From: Pseudaeromonas sp963677375
GTDB lineage: Bacteria > Pseudomonadota > Gammaproteobacteria > Enterobacterales > Aeromonadaceae
NCBI GenBank assembly: GCA_963677375.2
Contig: CAXXIF010000001.1
Coordinates: forward strand, 62,001 to 126,000
DNA length: 64,000 nt
Direction: 5' to 3'
A program made the position numbers and the translations under genes. The notes beneath the pieces were generated by a model. That model was not told the origin of the DNA, made no database searches, and worked only from the letters and a program-made list of their open reading frames with translations. Below, one piece after another: positions 60,549 through 64,000 of this stretch. Numbering within the stretch: position 1 is the first letter of the stretch; every line of letters begins with the position of its first letter.

Positions 60549-62594
60549 CTAAGATTTCGGGATGGCGACCCTGGGTTTTCGCTGTCGAGCTGCCGGGTTT
60601 GCCCGCGCCGTCTCGGCCTTAGAGCCTGCAAGCTTGCCCGTCGGCTGACGCCCCGAGCGCGCCCCAGCCTTTGCTCCCCCTTTTCGCGCCGCAGTCCTAT
60701 GTGATCGCCCGCTCCTGACAGCGGTAGCAGGAATGGCAGCCAACAGGTCTCGCAGCGATTCTTTACTACTCCGGGCCTCAGATACCAATCGCGCCAGCTC
60801 TTGTTGCAGCGGTTGCATGAAGCCCTGATACGGCAGCTCGCGCTGTTCAATCGCCGACAGGGCATGCTCCCAGCGAGCCGTCATATCCGGCCAACTCGCC
60901 GTCATAGGGAGTGCGCGGATCAAGGCTTTACCGGTTTCTGTGGCGCGAATGCTTTTGCCTTGATGCTGTAAGAAACTGCGCTGAAACAATAAATCAAGGA
61001 TCCCGGCCCGGGTCGCTTCGGTCCCCAGGCCATCGGTCTCCCGCAAGATTTGCCGTAGGCTGACATCTTGTACATAACGAGCAATACCCGTCATTGCGGC
61101 CAATAGGGTGGCATCGGTAAAGGGCTTGGGGGCTTGTGTCTGTTTATCCAGACGCTCACCGCGCTCGCAGTGCAGCACATCGCCTTGCTGCACCACTGGC
61201 AAACTGGATTCTGGCTCACCATCCCCTCGCTCATGAGGCAACAAGGCTCGCCACCCAGGAGCCAGGATTTCCCGTCCCGTGGCCAAAAAACGTCCCCCGA
61301 CAATATCCAGGCTGATTCGGGTCTCGCGACGCTGCAACGGCGGATAAAACTGCAGCAGATACTGGCGGGCTATCAGGGTGTAAACCCGAAGTTCATCCCC
61401 TTTCAAACTGTCAGCTCGCCCCCGGCGGGCGGTCGGAATAATGGCATGATGCGCCGAGACCTTGGCATCATTCCAAGCCGCAGAGCGTAGCTGTAGATTG
61501 GCCCCTTCGACGGCAGACTCCAGTTGGGGTTGCACGCTCGGGATTGCCGCCGCAACCTCGGAGGCCTGGAGATGGTGTTCTTTGGGTAAATAGCGGCAAT
61601 CGGAACGGGGATAGGTGATCAGTTTATGACGCTCATACAGCTGCTGGCACACATCCAGCGTCTGCTTGGGACTCAGGCTCAACTGTTTGGCCGCATCGAT
61701 CTGCAGCGCCGACAGGTTATAGGGCAAAGGAGCAGACTGACTGACCAGCTTGCTCTGATATTCCAGCACAGACGCAGGCTGATCATGAATACGCGCCACG
61801 ACGTTATCCGCCAATGGTCGCGACAGCACCCTCCCCTCGTCATCTTGCCAGGGCAGGCAAGCCTCAGATGGCTGCCATTCAGCAGAAAATCGTGCGCCGG
61901 CCGGGGTCACCAGATGCGCCAGTACCGAGTAAAAGGGCTTGCTGGTGAATGCTTCGATTTCCGCATCCCGCCGGACGACCAGGCCAAGGACCGGAGTTTG
62001 AACTCGGCCCACCGACAGCAACGCCTGACTGCCGCTATCGCGGGCCAGCAAGGTGTAGGCGCGGGTCATATTGATGCCATATAGCCAGTCGGCCCGGGAG
62101 CGCGCCAATGCCGACGTGCTCAGCGAAAGGAATTCTCGATTACTACGCAGTGCAGCCAGGGCGCGTCGCACCGCTGGCGGATTCAAGTCGCTGATCAGGC
62201 AACGCTGCATCTGTTCCCGCTTGGCCTTGGGCACCGATAGATAATCAACGACCTCATCGACCAGCAACTGACCTTCGCGGTCCGGATCACCGGCATGCAC
62301 CAGCTCGTCCGCCTGTTTAACCCACTGTTTCAAAATATTGAGTTGCTTACGACTCGTGCTGCGAGGTTTGACTTGCCAGCTATCCGGGATGATGGGCAGG
62401 CTTTGCCACTGCCAGGATTTAAAGGTTGGATTATAGGCCTCAGGTGCGGCCTGCTCCAGCAGATGACCAATACACCAACTGACGACATCCCCATTGGCCG
62501 CTCGAATATAGCCCTCTCCCTTCTCATGGGGTTTGGGCAGTACCTCGGCAATGGCACGACCAAGACTGGGCTTTTCGGCGATATAGAGTCGCAT
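60549..62594 (-). CDS. topB: DNA topoisomerase III
   Basis: 681 residues from the ATG giving MRLYIAEKPSLGRAIAEVLP; a TTG four codons upstream is less likely. Type IA enzyme that decatenates DNA. Toprim with IAEKPS and the DAGDPDREGQLLVDEV acidic motif; the catalytic Tyr is in KLITYPRSDCRYL. The C-terminal tail of about 50 residues is very basic (HRTAARKGGAKAGARSGRQ), longer than in E. coli, probably for DNA binding. No ribosome site; a LexA-like box lies 15 bases upstream. Confidence 0.94.
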   Translation of the reverse strand: MRLYIAEKPSLGRAIAEVLPKPHEKGEGYIRAANGDVVSWCIGHLLEQAAPEAYNPTFKSWQWQSLPIIPDSWQVKPRSTSRKQLNILKQWVKQADELVHAGDPDREGQLLVDEVVDYLSVPKAKREQMQRCLISDLNPPAVRRALAALRSNREFLSLSTSALARSRADWLYGINMTRAYTLLARDSGSQALLSVGRVQTPVLGLVVRRDAEIEAFTSKPFYSVLAHLVTPAGARFSAEWQPSEACLPWQDDEGRVLSRPLADNVVARIHDQPASVLEYQSKLVSQSAPLPYNLSALQIDAAKQLSLSPKQTLDVCQQLYERHKLITYPRSDCRYLPKEHHLQASEVAAAIPSVQPQLESAVEGANLQLRSAAWNDAKVSAHHAIIPTARRGRADSLKGDELRVYTLIARQYLLQFYPPLQRRETRISLDIVGGRFLATGREILAPGWRALLPHERGDGEPESSLPVVQQGDVLHCERGERLDKQTQAPKPFTDATLLAAMTGIARYVQDVSLRQILRETDGLGTEATRAGILDLLFQRSFLQHQGKSIRATETGKALIRALPMTASWPDMTARWEHALSAIEQRELPYQGFMQPLQQELARLVSEARSSKESLRDLLAAIPATAVRSGRSHRTAARKGGAKAGARSGRQPTGKLAGSKAETARANPAARQRKPRVAIPKS

Positions 62595-62609
62595 GGCTGG
62601 CTTCAAAAT

Positions 62610-62629
62610 GCGTGTATATATACACAGTA
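62610..62629 (-). promoter_or_regulatory. LexA-like operator upstream of topB
   Basis: Minus strand TACTGTGTATATATACACGC matches 16 of 20 positions of TACTGTATATATATACAGTA, with a perfect left half-site and CAC in place of CAG at the right. It contains a 14-base perfect palindrome (GTGTATATATACAC) and is placed to cover the topB start region. Confidence 0.5.
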
Positions 62630-62672
62630 TCCGTCATGGGTGGATATTTGCCAAGTCATGCCTCGCCATGCG

Positions 62673-63131
62673 TTAGGGGACATTACCCTCGATGAGAAAA
62701 TCATCCAGCATTTCCACCAGCTCTCCCCACTGCTCTGGCTCAACGACCGCATCGGGCTCATCCTCTTCACCCAACTGTTGCCAATAGTAGTGGCGCAGAG
62801 ACATGGCAAAATCGCGGTAACTGGTCGCCAATTCCGACAGCGAGCCAAACCAGATGATCCGGCGTAACTCGACACTCAACTCGTTGAGTTCACGAACCAG
62901 CTGCTCATCAGTCTGACAACAGTCGACCAGCTCGGTAAACCGATCACGAGCCGATTCCGTCTGCTCTTCATCCAGCTCTCCGGTATCCGCCAGCAGGTCG
63001 ACATAATCGCCGAGCAGGTAATCCAGAACTTCATCCCGATCATTAAACCAGAGCCATTGAGTTCCCTTGCTACCCAGAACGGAACCACCGAATGAATCAT
63101 CGGCATGTCCCAACGCCCAGAGATCTTCCAT
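62673..63131 (-). CDS. Acidic cytosolic protein of unknown function
   Basis: 152 residues, strongly acidic and rich in Leu, Glu and Trp, with no signal peptide or membrane segment. Begins MEDLWALGHADDSFGGS, with GAGGG eight bases upstream; later ELVRELNELSVELRR and MSLRHYYWQQLGEEDEP. I do not recognise a family. Same strand as topB with a gap of about 80 bases containing the LexA-like box, so it may be separate or co-transcribed. Confidence 0.72.
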   Translation of the reverse strand: MEDLWALGHADDSFGGSVLGSKGTQWLWFNDRDEVLDYLLGDYVDLLADTGELDEEQTESARDRFTELVDCCQTDEQLVRELNELSVELRRIIWFGSLSELATSYRDFAMSLRHYYWQQLGEEDEPDAVVEPEQWGELVEMLDDFLIEGNVP

Positions 63132-63253
63132 CTTGCATCCCTCGAATCAAAAATAAGGCCACAGCTCTTCACGCTACCTGAGTATCGGAAAACCAGTGGC
63201 CGAGGATAGACAAAACAGCAGAGAAAGACGAGATAAAACGGTGCGTTCAAAAA

Positions 63254-63334
63254 CTAGAGTGAGTGCACCAGATTACTGACAATAAACAGCAGAGCAAATG
63301 CAAGCAGGGGGGGCAAAACCAGTTGGCGCAGCAT
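63254..63334 (-). CDS. 26-residue hydrophobic membrane peptide
   Basis: Short open frame with GGAGG five bases before ATG. The product starts MLRQLVLPPLLAFALL and continues to a short polar tail, giving one membrane helix. The good ribosome site and the clean hydrophobic profile support translation. It lies between asnC and the acidic protein gene, a region otherwise free of genes (63132-63469), which also holds a GC-rich hairpin near 63376-63412. Function unknown. Confidence 0.55.
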   Translation of the reverse strand: MLRQLVLPPLLAFALLFIVSNLVHSL

Positions 63335-63469
63335 ATCGGCCTCCAAAAGTACCGATGGGGTTTTGTTGAACTATTGTTCACCCCGGCGCCCGGCGCCACC
63401 CCGCCGGCAACAATCCCTGCAAGGCGTGATGGCTAGAACATTCTGGAGAAAAACTACCCGGGTATCGCA

Positions 63470-63931
63470 TCAAGGGACTACCGGCCTGGCGATCGGGTTA
63501 TGCAATGAAATGAGCGTTTCGGTCGACTGGATCTCATCAATGGCCTGGATCCGGTTGGTCAGCAGTCGGTGCAGCTCCTCGATCGACCGGGTCATGATCT
63601 TGATGAAGATGTTGTAATGCCCGGTCGTGTAATAAGCCTCGACGACTTCGTCCAGCTGTTCCAGTTGCGCCAATGCCGAGGCGTAGTCCTTGGCGCTCTT
63701 CAGGTTAATGCCAATGAAACAGCAGACGTCGTAGCCGAGCAGCTTCACATCAACCAACACCTGAGTCCCGGTAATGACCCCCGCCTGTCTCATCTTCTCG
63801 ACCCGGACGTGGATGGTGGCCGGGCTGACCTGGAAACGCTTGCCCAACTCGGCATAGGGAGTCCGGGCATCCTGCTGCAGTGCCGATAAGATGCTGCGAT
63901 CCAGATTATCGATTCTATGATTCTCGCTCAT
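63470..63931 (-). CDS. asnC: Lrp-family regulator AsnC
   Basis: 153 residues. N-terminal helix-turn-helix (YAELGKRFQVSPATIHVRVE), then the RAM domain with GYDVCCFIGINLKSAKDYAS and EAYYTTGHYNIFIKIM. The sequence follows E. coli AsnC, activator of asparagine synthetase asnA. asnA is not in the window; it may lie beyond base 64000. The upstream 69 bases are AT-rich and hold the promoter region. Confidence 0.95.
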   Translation of the reverse strand: MSENHRIDNLDRSILSALQQDARTPYAELGKRFQVSPATIHVRVEKMRQAGVITGTQVLVDVKLLGYDVCCFIGINLKSAKDYASALAQLEQLDEVVEAYYTTGHYNIFIKIMTRSIEELHRLLTNRIQAIDEIQSTETLISLHNPIARPVVP

Positions 63932-64000
63932 GACACCACCCGTTATTTAATGAATAAATTATTATAGCGACAATAATTAGATAATATTCATCACCAACTG

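Noticed and set aside
63376..63412. GC-rich hairpin (CCGGCG/CGCCGG with TTGTT/AACAA) as terminator of asnC
   Set aside because: No T tract on the minus strand and long loop; kept only as a structural remark.

Overview
This window is chromosomal DNA of a gammaproteobacterium, most likely of the order Aeromonadales (Aeromonas or a relative). Evidence: the proteins read as close relatives of E. coli and Vibrio proteins; the order barA / pdxJ-recO-era-rnc-lepB-lepA-rseC-rseB-rseA-rpoE / nadB is the one known from Vibrio-like genomes; tRNA-Trp sits between tuf and secE; and rpoBC is next to the rpsL-rpsG-fusA-tuf operon, which E. coli keeps far apart. The assignment is inference from gene order and protein similarity. 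No rRNA operon, complete insertion sequence, prophage or CRISPR array is visible.

Layout. 1-12.3 kb: a BarA sensor kinase cut by the window edge, then a leftward block for vitamin B6 (pdxJ), recombination and RNA processing (recO, era, rnc), protein export and translation (lepB, lepA) and the sigma-E envelope stress module (rseC, rseB, rseA, rpoE, with a good sigma-E promoter), facing nadB. 12.4-30.1 kb: a more variable part with an AT-rich orphan gene, ygfX-sdhE facing ygfZ, a SulP transporter, a diguanylate cyclase with an NMT1/THI5-like sensor domain, a DUF2167-like/M50 protease pair, small lipoproteins, transhydrogenase pntAB, lipocalin blc, an acyl-CoA synthetase, a thioredoxin-fold protein, an M23 peptidase and rimI-holD. 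30.3-37.1 kb: ravA-viaA, tRNA-Trp, pyrBI with a leader peptide and attenuator, a plasmid-type ParA with a small ribbon-helix-helix-like partner, and flavodoxin fldB. 37.1-57.3 kb: a leftward information-processing supercluster: tRNA-Tyr, tRNA-Gly, tuf, tRNA-Trp, secE, nusG, rplKAJL, rpoBC, ridA, tusDCB, rpsL, rpsG, fusA and a second tuf. 57.4-64 kb: coaA, birA, murB, topB, two small unknown genes and asnC.

Most notable observations. (1) At three successive boundaries of the supercluster (tuf/tRNA-Trp, nusG/rplK, rplA/rplJ) the downstream promoter lies inside the hairpin that ends the upstream unit: the 5' arm is in the spacer, the -10 is at the loop and the 3' arm is at the start point. Read-through RNA can fold the hairpin, while RNA started at the embedded promoter cannot. 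(2) Two diverged copies of a roughly 100-bp self-complementary intergenic element keep the same folding with compensatory base changes. (3) rnc and pntB each carry one extra base in the same context (GGCC read as GGGCC), which suggests either sequence error or two true frameshifts. (4) A ParA/RHH-like cassette, a 26-residue membrane peptide, a LexA-like box before topB and an orphan AT-rich gene have no settled role.
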